A stretch of 14,381 nt of DNA. Origin: an uncultured Actinomycetes bacterium. GTDB taxonomy: Bacteria; Actinomycetota; Thermoleophilia; Gaiellales; F1-60-MAGs149. The DNA lies in assembly GCA_903960645.1 (NCBI GenBank), contig CAJCBN010000126.1, positions 1 to 14,381 of the forward strand, read 5' to 3'. Shown piece by piece: positions 6,771 through 12,962 of this stretch (its first letter is position 1; every line of letters begins with the position of its first letter). The notes beneath the pieces were generated by a model. It was not told the origin of the DNA. It made no database searches and saw nothing but the letters and a program-made list of their open reading frames with translations. The translations under genes and the position numbers were made by a program.

Positions 6771-7130
6771 CTATACCTCCCGGATCTCGATCAGCACGCC
6801 GTCGGGGTCGGCGAGACCCGTCACGCGCTTGCCGTTCGGGAGCTCGTTGATGTCGTCGAGAAACGGCGCCGAGCGCTCGAGCAGCTCGGTCATCAGCGCC
6901 TCGAAGTCGTCGACGACGAGCGTGATGTACAGCCCAGCCTCGCCGAGCCACGACTTGCCGAGCTTGCGGCGCTTCGCGCCCCCCTCGACGACGAATTCGA
7001 GCTGATCGCGAGAGGCGGTGAAGCCCACCTCGGTGACGTTGTCGATGGTGCAGCCGAGCTGCCCCTCGTAGAAGTTCCGCGAGCGCTCGAGGTCGCTCGC
7101 GAAGATGGTGAACGAGTAGCCGGTGATCAT
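6771..7130 (-). CDS. Small VOC-superfamily (glyoxalase/bleomycin-resistance fold) protein, function unknown
   Basis: A 119-residue single VOC-fold protein. The paired beta-alpha-beta units are recognisable: TIFASDLERSRNFYEGQLG (8-26) opens the first, LYITLVVDDFEALMTELLE (67-85) opens the second, and DPDGVLIEIRE (108-118) closes it. In metal-dependent VOC enzymes the first strand of each half usually gives a His or Gln ligand; here those places are Ser6 and Tyr68. Glu45 and Glu115 remain. Lack of both His ligands argues against a glyoxalase-type enzyme and favours a binding or non-metal role. ATG at 7128-7130 overlaps the lipB stop as ATGA, and its stop is one base before lipA. It therefore sits tightly inside the lipoate operon, but sequence alone does not show what it does there. 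The frame is open further to 7148, but ATG 7130 fits the fold better. Confidence 0.85.
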   Translation of the reverse strand: MITGYSFTIFASDLERSRNFYEGQLGCTIDNVTEVGFTASRDQLEFVVEGGAKRRKLGKSWLGEAGLYITLVVDDFEALMTELLERSAPFLDDINELPNGKRVTGLADPDGVLIEIREV

Positions 7131-7807
7131 GCGGGCAGGGTCTCCCAACTGCGGTTGAAGCGCTCACCCAGACGGGCCAGCAGCAGCGGCTGGGCCTCGG
7201 CGCGCGTGACAGGTCGTCCAGCCTCGAGCGACGCCGTGGTGTACCGCGTCTCCTGCAGACCGCAGCCGACGAACAGGTCGAACGGCTCGAGATCGCAGTC
7301 GAGGTTGAGTGCAAAGCCGTGCGTGGTAATCCAGGAGGCGACGTGGACGCCGATCGAGGCGATCTTGCGATCTTCGACCCACACGCCCGTGTGCTCCTCG
7401 CCCTCACGCGCCTCGGCCGCGATGCCGAGGTCGGTGAGCGTGTCGATCATCGCACCCTCGAGCATCTCGACGTAGGCACGCAGGTCGCGGCCCATCGCCG
7501 ACAGATCGAGCACCGGGTAGCCGACCAGCTGGCCGGGGCCGTGGTAGGTGGCGCGTCCGCCGCGGGCGACCTCGACGACGGGAATGCCACGCTGCTCGAG
7601 CAGGGCCGGATGCGGGAGCTCCGCCGCGATGTCGGTGCGCGTGCCCAGCGTGACGACGGGCTCGTGCTCCAGCAGCATCAGGGTGTCCGGGATGGCCTGC
7701 TGCGAGCGGGCGCCCGCCAGGTTCTCCATCTCGCGCACCGCCACGGGGTAGGGCGTCAGCCCCGGCAGATCCATCAGGTAGGCCGCGCTGGCGGCGGTGG
7801 CGCTCAC
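7127..7807 (-). CDS. lipB: Octanoyl-[ACP]:protein N-octanoyltransferase LipB
   Basis: A 226-residue cytoplasmic transferase that moves octanoate from acyl carrier protein to the lipoyl lysine of E2 and GcvH proteins through a thioester intermediate. Visible signatures: RGGRATYHGPGQLVGYP (82-98), the catalytic Lys148 in RKIASIGVHV, GFALNL (164-169), and the catalytic Cys182 in VGCGL. Length is normal. The chosen GTG start (7805-7807) overlaps the E2 TGA stop as GTGA, with GGAGG about 10 nt upstream; an open extension to 7831 lies inside E2 and is not needed. Its position directly after an E2 gene places the lipoylation enzyme beside one of its substrates. Confidence 0.96.
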   Translation of the reverse strand: MSATAASAAYLMDLPGLTPYPVAVREMENLAGARSQQAIPDTLMLLEHEPVVTLGTRTDIAAELPHPALLEQRGIPVVEVARGGRATYHGPGQLVGYPVLDLSAMGRDLRAYVEMLEGAMIDTLTDLGIAAEAREGEEHTGVWVEDRKIASIGVHVASWITTHGFALNLDCDLEPFDLFVGCGLQETRYTTASLEAGRPVTRAEAQPLLLARLGERFNRSWETLPA

Positions 7808-9240
7808 GCCCCGAACGCCTCCGCGTCCCACGTCTCCAGGTTCTGCTTGACCTGCGCCATGAACTGCGATGCGTAGGCGCCGTCAATCAGGCGATGGTCG
7901 AAGCTGAGCGAGATGTACATCATCGGGCGAATCGCGATCGCTTCGCCGCCCTCGGGTCCGGAGACCACCATCGGACGGCGCACGATCGCGCCGGTGTCGA
8001 GGATGCCAACCTGGCCGACCGGAATGATCGGCGTGCCGTAGAGCGATCCGAAGACGCCCGGGTTGGTGATCGTGAACGTGCCGCCCATCAGGTCGTCGAT
8101 GCCGAGCTTTTTGCCGCGCCCGCGCACCGCGAAGTCCGCGACGGCCTGCGCGAGCCCGAGCAGGTTGAGCGACTCGGCGTTCTTGATCGACGGCACGAGC
8201 AGGCCCTTGCCGTCATCGACGGCGACGGCCATGCCGAGGTTGACGTAGCGCTTGATGACGGCCTCGCCCTCGCGGACCTCCGCGTTCATCCAGGGCCACA
8301 GCGCGATCGCGTCGACGGTCGCCTTCATGATGAACGGCAGGAACGACAGGTTCACGCCGTGCGTCGCCTTGAACTTCGGCTTGAGCTGGCTGCGGATCTC
8401 CGTGACGCGGCCGAGGTCGACCTCCCACACCTGCGTGACGTGCGCCGCGGTGTTGATCGACTCGCGCATGTGCTTCGCCGTGACCTGCCGGACGCGGGAG
8501 AACGTGTAGATCTCCTCGCCGACGCCGGCAACTACGGCCGCTGCAGGGGCGGCCGGAGCGGCGGCGGGTGCGGCCACGGGGGCGGCTGGAGCGGCCGGAG
8601 CGGCCACGGGAGCCGCCGGAGCGGCGGGCGGAGCGGCCGCGGGCGGTGCCACGACGGCGGTGGGCTCGGCCGACGGTGCGGCCAGCGAGCCGCCGGAGGC
8701 CTGGGCGGCGAGGAAGCCCTCGACGTCCTTCTTGGTGACGCGGCTGCTGCGGCCGGTGCCCGTGATCTGCGTGATGTCGAGGCTGTGCTCGGCGAGCATC
8801 CGCGCGACGACCGGCGAGACGAAGGCCCGGCCTTCGCCGTCCTCGTCACCGACGGGTGCGGCGGCGACCGGGGCCGGCGCAGCGGGCACCGGAGCAACCG
8901 GAGCCGGAGCAGCGGGCGCCTCAGCCACCGGCGGCGCCGGGGCGGCTACCGGCGCGGCAGCGGGCGGCGCGGCGACCGGTACCGCGGACGGGTCGGTCGA
9001 GAGCACGGCGATGCGCGTCCCCACCTCAACGGTGACGCCCTCGGCGACGAGCAGCTCGATCACCACGCCGGCGCCCGGGGAGGGCACCTCGGTGTCGACC
9101 TTGTCCGTCGAGATCTCGACGATCGTCTCGTCCGCCTGGACGGCATCGCCGACCTGCTTCAGCCACCGGGAGATCGTTCCCTCGGTCACGCTGGACCCCA
9201 TCTGGGGCATAACCACATCAATCGTGCTGGCGACCGCCAT
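7804..9240 (-). CDS. 2-oxoacid dehydrogenase E2 component (dihydrolipoamide acyltransferase)
   Basis: A 478-residue core subunit of a 2-oxoacid dehydrogenase complex, which passes an acyl group from E1 to CoA through swinging lipoyl-lysine. Domains in order: one lipoyl domain (5-82) with Lys47 in EISTDKVDTEVPSP; an Ala/Pro-rich linker (86-131); a peripheral-subunit binding domain (139-176: FVSPVVARMLAEH, GTGRSSRVTKKDVEGFL); a second Ala/Pro linker (183-238); and the catalytic domain (241-470) with active-site DHRLIDG (His449, Asp453). GGAGG at 9248-9252 is 7 nt from the ATG. The lipoyl domain resembles actinobacterial SucB/DlaT, but pyruvate, 2-oxoglutarate and branched-chain complexes cannot be told apart here because no E1 or E3 gene is adjacent. 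It heads the operon with lipB and lipA, as dlaT does in Mycobacterium. Confidence 0.94.
   Translation of the reverse strand: MAVASTIDVVMPQMGSSVTEGTISRWLKQVGDAVQADETIVEISTDKVDTEVPSPGAGVVIELLVAEGVTVEVGTRIAVLSTDPSAVPVAAPPAAAPVAAPAPPVAEAPAAPAPVAPVPAAPAPVAAAPVGDEDGEGRAFVSPVVARMLAEHSLDITQITGTGRSSRVTKKDVEGFLAAQASGGSLAAPSAEPTAVVAPPAAAPPAAPAAPVAAPAAPAAPVAAPAAAPAAPAAAVVAGVGEEIYTFSRVRQVTAKHMRESINTAAHVTQVWEVDLGRVTEIRSQLKPKFKATHGVNLSFLPFIMKATVDAIALWPWMNAEVREGEAVIKRYVNLGMAVAVDDGKGLLVPSIKNAESLNLLGLAQAVADFAVRGRGKKLGIDDLMGGTFTITNPGVFGSLYGTPIIPVGQVGILDTGAIVRRPMVVSGPEGGEAIAIRPMMYISLSFDHRLIDGAYASQFMAQVKQNLETWDAEAFGA
8527..8694. repeat. Low-complexity Ala/Pro linker-coding tract 2 of E2
   Basis: Encodes E2 residues 183-238, nearly all Ala, Pro and Val. 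The DNA is made of imperfect repeats of a GGAGCGGCC-like unit, most regular around 8579-8640. Flexible Ala/Pro linkers are normal in E2 proteins; the repeats make length variation between strains likely. Confidence 0.6.
8848..8985. repeat. Low-complexity Ala/Pro linker-coding tract 1 of E2
   Basis: Encodes E2 residues 86-131 between the lipoyl and E3-binding domains, again mostly Ala, Pro and Val, with imperfect repetition of AAPAPVA-like units. It is a flexible arm that lets the lipoyl domain reach the three active sites. Confidence 0.55.
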
Positions 9241-9279
9241 CGCAGGACCTCCGTCAGGGTCGAAGCGGCAAGTGGCTGA

Positions 9280-9285
9280 ACCCTA
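9280..9285 (-). promoter_or_regulatory. Candidate -10 box of the E2-lipB-VOC-lipA operon
   Basis: Minus-strand TAGGGT (9285 to 9280) lies in the 93-bp divergent gap before the E2 gene. It predicts a start near 9273 and a leader of about 33 nt containing GGAGG at 9248-9252. No good -35 is visible. No other clear promoter is seen inside the operon, where gene joints are overlaps or a one-base gap. Confidence 0.45.
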
Positions 9286-9333
9286 GCGCGACCAGCCGCC
9301 GCTCGGCGCCTTGCGAAGCCGCATCATGTGCAC

Positions 9334-10224
9334 GTGGAAACGACCATCGACCTCCGCGGCGTCACCAAGCGCTTCGGCGACCACGTGGCGCTGGAGCACA
9401 TCGATCTCGCGGTGCACCCGGGGGAGATCCGCGGATTCCTCGGGCCGAACGGTGCCGGCAAGACGACCGCCATGCGCATCCTCGTCGGCCTGCTGCAGGC
9501 CGATAGCGGCAGCGTCGAGGTGCTCGGCGGCGACCCGTGGCGCGACCACCGGGTCCGCGCCGGGCTGGGCTTCCTGCCGTCCGACCCGGGCCTCTACGGG
9601 CGCATGCGTGGCGCGGAGCTGCTCGACCACTTCGCCGCGCTGTCGAAGCGCGAGCCGGTCCTGCGCGAGCGGGCGTGCACGCTGCTGCGGATGGACGCCG
9701 CGGACCTCGCCCGCCCGGTCCGCACCTACTCGAAGGGCATGCGGCAGAAGCTCGGCGTGCTCCAGGCCGTCCAGCACGATCCCGCCCTCCTGATCCTCGA
9801 CGAGCCCGGCGAGGGCCTCGACCCGCTGGTGCTGGCCGGCCTCGTCGAGCTGCTGCGCGACCGTCGTGACGCGGGCCGCTCGATCCTCTTCTCCAGCCAC
9901 GTCCTGGCCGAGGTCGCGGCGCTCTGCGACCGCGTCACGATGATCCGCGACGGTCGCATCGTCGGCGAGGGCACGATCGCCGAACTGTCCGACCAGCAGG
10001 CGCGCACCGTCATCCTCGAGCTCGCCGACGCCGAGGCGCCGCTGGAGCTGCCGGGCTGCACGCTCGTCGATCGCAACGGCGGCCGCGTGACACTCACGCA
10101 CCACGGCGAGGTGCGTCCGCTGCTGACTGCGCTCGCCGCACTCGAGCTGCGCGACGTGCGCATCATGGAGGTCTCGCTCGATGAGGTCTTCATGGACTTC
10201 TACCGCGACGAGACCGCCTCGTGA
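9334..10224 (+). CDS. ABC transporter ATP-binding protein (ABC-2 exporter type)
   Basis: A 296-residue nucleotide-binding subunit that would power the adjacent membrane protein. Motifs (numbered from this GTG): Walker A GPNGAGKT (37-44), signature YSKGM (132-136), Walker B LLILDEP (152-158) with a D-loop of EGLDP, and the H-loop in SSHVLAE (187-193). The C-terminal extension of about 80 residues after the core is typical of the CcmA/DrrA/NatA-like group that pairs with ABC-2 permeases. Start choice is uncertain: GTG 9328 is in the same frame, but GTG 9334 follows a weak hexamer CATCAT by 6 nt, the spacing seen before other leaderless genes here. The stop overlaps the permease start. Cargo cannot be read from the sequence; export of a drug, lipid or peptide and self-resistance are all possible. 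Confidence 0.9.
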   Translation: METTIDLRGVTKRFGDHVALEHIDLAVHPGEIRGFLGPNGAGKTTAMRILVGLLQADSGSVEVLGGDPWRDHRVRAGLGFLPSDPGLYGRMRGAELLDHFAALSKREPVLRERACTLLRMDAADLARPVRTYSKGMRQKLGVLQAVQHDPALLILDEPGEGLDPLVLAGLVELLRDRRDAGRSILFSSHVLAEVAALCDRVTMIRDGRIVGEGTIAELSDQQARTVILELADAEAPLELPGCTLVDRNGGRVTLTHHGEVRPLLTALAALELRDVRIMEVSLDEVFMDFYRDETAS

Positions 10225-11018
10225 ACGGCCCGCTGATTCTCCGCCTCGTCCGCGAGCAGCGCGTCCGCCTGCCGCTCGAGGTGCTGCTGATCGCGATCTG
10301 GGGCTTCCTGCTCGTCGCCGTCTTCGCGACCAGCGAGGTCTTCACCAAGCAGCTCGAGGCGCAGGCGGAGCAGTTCGGCGGCCTGCTCGACCTCGTCGGG
10401 CTCGACCCGCTCGCCCAGTGGGCGTCGATCGGGTTCCAGCATCCGATCTTCCTGCTCGGCGGCGGCCTGTTCTCCGTCGGCCTCGGCATCCGCGCGATCG
10501 CCGGCGAGCTCGAGGCGGGTTCGCTGGCGCTGGCGCTGTCGCGGGCCCTGCCGCGCCGCACGTGGTTTGCCTCCCACCTGCTCGTGCTCGTCGTCGGCTG
10601 CCTCGTGATCGCGGAGTCGTACGCGCTGGGCTGCCTGCTGGCGACCGTCTTCACATCGCCGATGGGCAACCTCGAGATCGGCTCGATGCTGCTCGCGGGC
10701 GTGCAGGGTGGCCTGCTCCTGCTCGCGCTGGGTGCCATCGGCTTCGTGATCAGCGCCTTCTCGTCGGAGCGCGGCCGGGCCCTGTCATGGTCGGTCGGCG
10801 TGATCGTCGTGCTCTACGCGGCGAACTTCCTGCTGCCGCTCTGGAGCCCGACCGAGCAGGTCGCGAAGATCTCCCCGTTCGCCTGGTTCAATCCCGCGCC
10901 GTTGCTCCAGAACGGGACCGTCGCGTGGGGTGACTGGCTGGTGCTGGCGCTCTACGCGGCGGTGCCGCTCAGCGTGGCTGCTTGGCAGTTCGCGCGTCGC
11001 GACCTCGCTGGCGGCTGA
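10221..11018 (+). CDS. ABC-2 type transporter permease
   Basis: A 265-residue integral membrane protein forming the channel for the ATPase encoded just upstream. About six hydrophobic segments are visible: 19-37, 74-95, 118-144, 155-180, 187-208 and 238-257. Between the second and third lies AGELEAGSLALALSRALPRR (94-113), the cytoplasmic E-x-G-[ST]-L coupling region common to ABC-2 permeases of the NosY/ABC2_membrane_5 kind. The GTG start overlaps the ATPase TGA as GTGA and has no evident ribosome binding site, so translation is probably coupled. Its last 50 bp are antisense to the 3' end of a possible small minus-strand gene. Confidence 0.87.
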   Translation: MNGPLILRLVREQRVRLPLEVLLIAIWGFLLVAVFATSEVFTKQLEAQAEQFGGLLDLVGLDPLAQWASIGFQHPIFLLGGGLFSVGLGIRAIAGELEAGSLALALSRALPRRTWFASHLLVLVVGCLVIAESYALGCLLATVFTSPMGNLEIGSMLLAGVQGGLLLLALGAIGFVISAFSSERGRALSWSVGVIVVLYAANFLLPLWSPTEQVAKISPFAWFNPAPLLQNGTVAWGDWLVLALYAAVPLSVAAWQFARRDLAGG

Positions 11019-11235
11019 TATCCGCCACGCGATCCGGGCCGCGTCGCCCGCGAGCACGACCGGGTCCGGGCCGCCACGGCCGCGGTCGGAGTCGGCTGCC
11101 GCCGCCACCGCCACCGCCGCCCGACTCCTCGGCGTCGTCCTCGCTCTCCCCGAGCATCATCCACGTGATGAAGCCGAACAGCCCGAGGCCGAGCAGCACG
11201 TGCATCCCGCCGAAGATCACGAAGAGCCATCCCAT
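10969..11235 (-). CDS. Possible small single-pass membrane protein with Gly tract and basic tail
   Basis: An 88-residue frame starting MGWLFVIFGGMHVLLGLGLF, with one convincing membrane segment (about 1-27), then an acidic stretch GESEDDAEES, eight glycines, and an Arg/Pro-rich tail. I recognise no family. Support: the N-terminal half looks like a real membrane anchor, and a TTGACT-N18-AACGAT promoter lies upstream with the ATG at 11233-11235 starting 7 nt after the -10 (an in-frame ATG at 11242-11244 overlaps the -10). Against: the tail has poor third-position GC, the other two minus frames there look richer, and the last 50 bp run antisense to the permease. The Gly tract (GGC/GGT repeats) is a place where a frameshift could hide, so the C-terminus is uncertain. 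This gene fills most of the 326-bp gap between the permease and the zinc-ribbon gene. Confidence 0.5.
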   Translation of the reverse strand: MGWLFVIFGGMHVLLGLGLFGFITWMMLGESEDDAEESGGGGGGGGSRLRPRPWRPGPGRARGRRGPDRVADISRQRGRDARTAKQPR

Positions 11236-11242
11236 CCGACGC

Positions 11243-11272
11243 ATCGTTGGCCGGGGTGGGTACGGAAGTCAA
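11243..11272 (-). promoter_or_regulatory. Candidate promoter for the small membrane protein
   Basis: Minus-strand TTGACT (11272 to 11267), 18-bp spacer, AACGAT (11248 to 11243). This is the best -35 match in the window. It places the transcript start at or one base before ATG 11235, another leaderless arrangement. Confidence 0.45.
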
Positions 11273-11332
11273 GTGCGCAACGGCAATCAGGGCGAAACCG
11301 GTCGACCGGAGCGGGTGTGCCGGGGGCCCGCG

Positions 11333-11338
11333 TACGCT
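11333..11338 (+). promoter_or_regulatory. -10 box of a leaderless zinc-ribbon transcript
   Basis: TACGCT ends exactly 6 nt (GCCGCC) before ATG 11345, and there is no Shine-Dalgarno sequence. No -35 is clear. Confidence 0.5.
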
Positions 11339-11344
11339 GCCGCC

Positions 11345-11650
11345 ATGGACAAGGACGACAAGCGACGGATTCTCGGCGACGCGATCATCCTCTGCCCGAA
11401 GTGCGGGTTCGCGAAGCGCTACATGGAGCTCGAAGGGCCGCCCGACGACCTCGACGCCTGCCCAGACTGCGGCACCGCGATGATCAAGGACTGCCCCGCC
11501 TGCCACGCCCCGATGCGTTCGATCATGCAGGTCGATTGCCGCGTCTGTGGCGAGCCGATCCGCGAGGGCGAGCTATTCGGCGTCCCGATCCGTCGCAAGG
11601 CCGAGCCGCGTGACAAGGGCCCGGTCCAGCTGCCTGGCGCCGACGACTAG
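11345..11650 (+). CDS. Small zinc-ribbon protein with four CxxC knuckles (DUF2321-like)
   Basis: A 101-residue soluble protein with four CxxC pairs: Cys17/20 (CPKC), Cys39/42 (CPDC), Cys50/53 (CPAC) and Cys65/68 (CRVC). They can form two zinc ribbons, most likely 17/20 with 39/42 and 50/53 with 65/68. The layout CxxCG...I..C..C..P(M/I)R...C..CG.PI resembles the DUF2321 group of uncharacterised bacterial zinc-ribbon proteins, but I can only suggest that. A charged tail (80-101) follows. The open frame extends upstream to 10982 without motifs; the ATG at 11345 sits 6 nt after TACGCT and starts MDKDDKRRIL. Its stop TAG (11648-11650) overlaps the stop of the convergent dehydrogenase gene. Function unknown; nucleic acid or protein binding would be typical. 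Confidence 0.8.
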   Translation: MDKDDKRRILGDAIILCPKCGFAKRYMELEGPPDDLDACPDCGTAMIKDCPACHAPMRSIMQVDCRVCGEPIREGELFGVPIRRKAEPRDKGPVQLPGADD

Positions 11651-12525
11651 TCGGGCGTCACGTCGCCGCGACCGATGCGGCCGAGCGCGGACGAGTCCTC
11701 GTCGCCGTAGCCGGCGGCGATCAGTGCGTCCTGCCATTCCGCGATGAGACGCGTCAGGCGCAGATCGAGACCGACCGTCTCCCCCTCGTCGATCGCAATG
11801 CCGAGATCCTTGCGGTGCAGCACCGTGCGAAAGCCGGCCGTGTACTCGTGCGAGATGTACTTCGGAGCGCGCGTGCGCAGGATCCACGAGTCAGCGGCAC
11901 CGCCGGACAGCGCCTCGACGAGCGCCTCCATCGGCAGACCCGCCTTCTCGGCGTAGGCGAGGCCCTCGCCAACCGAGGCGTACGTGCCGCTGATGATGAT
12001 CTGGTTGACGGCCTTGGCGGCCTGCCCGGCACCCGTGGGTCCAAGCTGCGTGATTGTCTTGCAGAACGCCTCGAGAATCGGCTTCGCCGTTGCGAAGGCC
12101 GCCTCGGAGCCGCCGACGAAGGCGGTGCAGACGCCGTTCTTCGCACCCTCGGCGCCGCCCGACAGCGGTGCGTCGACCACCTCGACGGACTTCGCGGCGA
12201 GCGCCTCCTCGAGCGCCTTCTCCGCGCTCGGCGAAACGGTCGAGCAGTCCAGCAGGACCGCCCCAGCGGGGATGCCCTCGATCACGCCCTGCTCGCCGAG
12301 CACCACCGCCATGAGATCCGGGGTGTCAGACACGCACGTCACGACCACGTCGGCATCGCGTGCGGCATCCGCAGGAGACTCCGCGCGGCGTGCGCCACGG
12401 GCGACGAGGTCGTCCGCCTTCGCCGGGGTGCGGTTCCAGACCGCGACTTCATGGCCGGCGTCGAGCAGATGGCCCGCCATCGGGCCGCCCATCGTGCCCA
12501 GGCCGATGCACGCGACGCGGCTCAA
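11647..12525 (-). CDS. NAD(P)-dependent beta-hydroxyacid dehydrogenase (3-hydroxyisobutyrate / tartronate semialdehyde reductase family)
   Basis: A 292-residue cytoplasmic oxidoreductase. The N-terminal Rossmann domain opens with the family signature IGLGTMGGPMAGHLL (7-21). The substrate-binding segment DAPLSGGAEGAKNG (118-131), the catalytic Lys171 in GAGQAAKAVNQI, and KDLGIA (239-244) in the helical C-terminal domain are all present, and length is normal. Which hydroxyacid it uses cannot be read from sequence: 3-hydroxyisobutyrate, tartronate semialdehyde, succinic semialdehyde and others are handled by this family. The start is a TTG (12523-12525) that overlaps the TGA of the ASCH gene as TTGA, with CGGAG about 8 nt upstream. 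No amino acid or glyoxylate catabolic genes are adjacent. Its stop overlaps that of the zinc-ribbon gene. Confidence 0.9.
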   Translation of the reverse strand: MSRVACIGLGTMGGPMAGHLLDAGHEVAVWNRTPAKADDLVARGARRAESPADAARDADVVVTCVSDTPDLMAVVLGEQGVIEGIPAGAVLLDCSTVSPSAEKALEEALAAKSVEVVDAPLSGGAEGAKNGVCTAFVGGSEAAFATAKPILEAFCKTITQLGPTGAGQAAKAVNQIIISGTYASVGEGLAYAEKAGLPMEALVEALSGGAADSWILRTRAPKYISHEYTAGFRTVLHRKDLGIAIDEGETVGLDLRLTRLIAEWQDALIAAGYGDEDSSALGRIGRGDVTPD

Positions 12526-12869
12526 CTGCGGATCTCCGAGAAGTGGATCACGGTCACGGTGTCGTCCTCCCGGACGTCGCGGTTGTAGAGCTTGCGCAGG
12601 AAGTCGACGAACTCGTCGAGCGTGCGCAGCGAGGCGTTCTCATGCTGCATCTCGCGGGGCGAGACGTCGCCGAGCGGCTTCACCTCGACCTTGTCGATGA
12701 CGGCATCGAAGACGCGCTCGCGCGGGCCGAAGCGCTGGCCCACGAGCACGGCGACGATCATGCCCTTCTCGTACTTGCCGCTCTTGTCGCCCAGCCGGAT
12801 CGTGACCGTCTTGCGACGGCTCTTGATCTGGTCGGCGACCAGCGGGGAGTAGAACATCAGCGCGATCAT
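12522..12869 (-). CDS. ASCH-domain protein (putative RNA-binding)
   Basis: A 115-residue single-domain protein. SPLVADQIKSRRKTVTIRLGD (8-28), a variant of the GxKxxTxR-type motif of ASCH domains, and KGMIVAVLVGQRF (35-47) match the PUA-like beta-barrel fold; VIDKVEVKPLGDVS and a C-terminal TVTVIHFSEI strand complete it. ASCH proteins are predicted to bind RNA, and a few hydrolyse modified nucleosides (YqfB amidohydrolase), so either role is possible. ATG 12867-12869 has GGAGG about 4 nt upstream. It is the first gene of a two-gene operon and overlaps the dehydrogenase start by 4 bp, so the two are probably translationally coupled. The functional link between them is unknown. Confidence 0.78.
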   Translation of the reverse strand: MIALMFYSPLVADQIKSRRKTVTIRLGDKSGKYEKGMIVAVLVGQRFGPRERVFDAVIDKVEVKPLGDVSPREMQHENASLRTLDEFVDFLRKLYNRDVREDDTVTVIHFSEIRS

Positions 12870-12895
12870 CGGACCTCCGGCCTTCCTGTCCCGCC

Positions 12896-12901
12896 ATCCT
12901 A
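12896..12901 (-). promoter_or_regulatory. Candidate -10 box of the ASCH-dehydrogenase operon
   Basis: Minus-strand TAGGAT (12901 to 12896), identical to the coxS -10 hexamer. It predicts a start near 12889 and a leader of about 20 nt holding GGAGG. No clear -35. Confidence 0.45.
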
Positions 12902-12926
12902 TCGGGCGGGCGGCACCGTCGCATTC

Positions 12927-12956
12927 CTGACCATGTGGTCAAGCGGTCCCTACACT
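12927..12956 (+). promoter_or_regulatory. Promoter of a leaderless MFS transcript
   Basis: CTGACC (12927-12932), 18-bp spacer, TACACT (12951-12956), then 6 nt (GTCGCG) to the GTG start at 12963. No ribosome binding site is present. Confidence 0.55.
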
Positions 12957-12962
12957 GTCGCG

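Noticed and set aside
8527..8985. Repetitive GC-rich tracts as a possible CRISPR or satellite array.
   Set aside because: Units are irregular, have no spacers and fall in frame inside the E2 gene as Ala/Pro linkers.
7894..9279. A 461-codon plus-strand open frame opposite the E2 gene.
   Set aside because: Same antisense effect, with Gly/Arg runs that mirror the Ala/Pro linkers. No recognisable protein.
10982..11344. Upstream extension of the zinc-ribbon frame.
   Set aside because: Arg/Pro-rich with no motif and overlaps the permease end. The ATG at 11345 is placed 6 nt after TACGCT.
12360..12962. Open frame joined in phase upstream of the first MFS gene (201 codons).
   Set aside because: It is antisense to the dehydrogenase and ASCH genes and has no motif. 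The MFS N-terminus starts cleanly at 12963.
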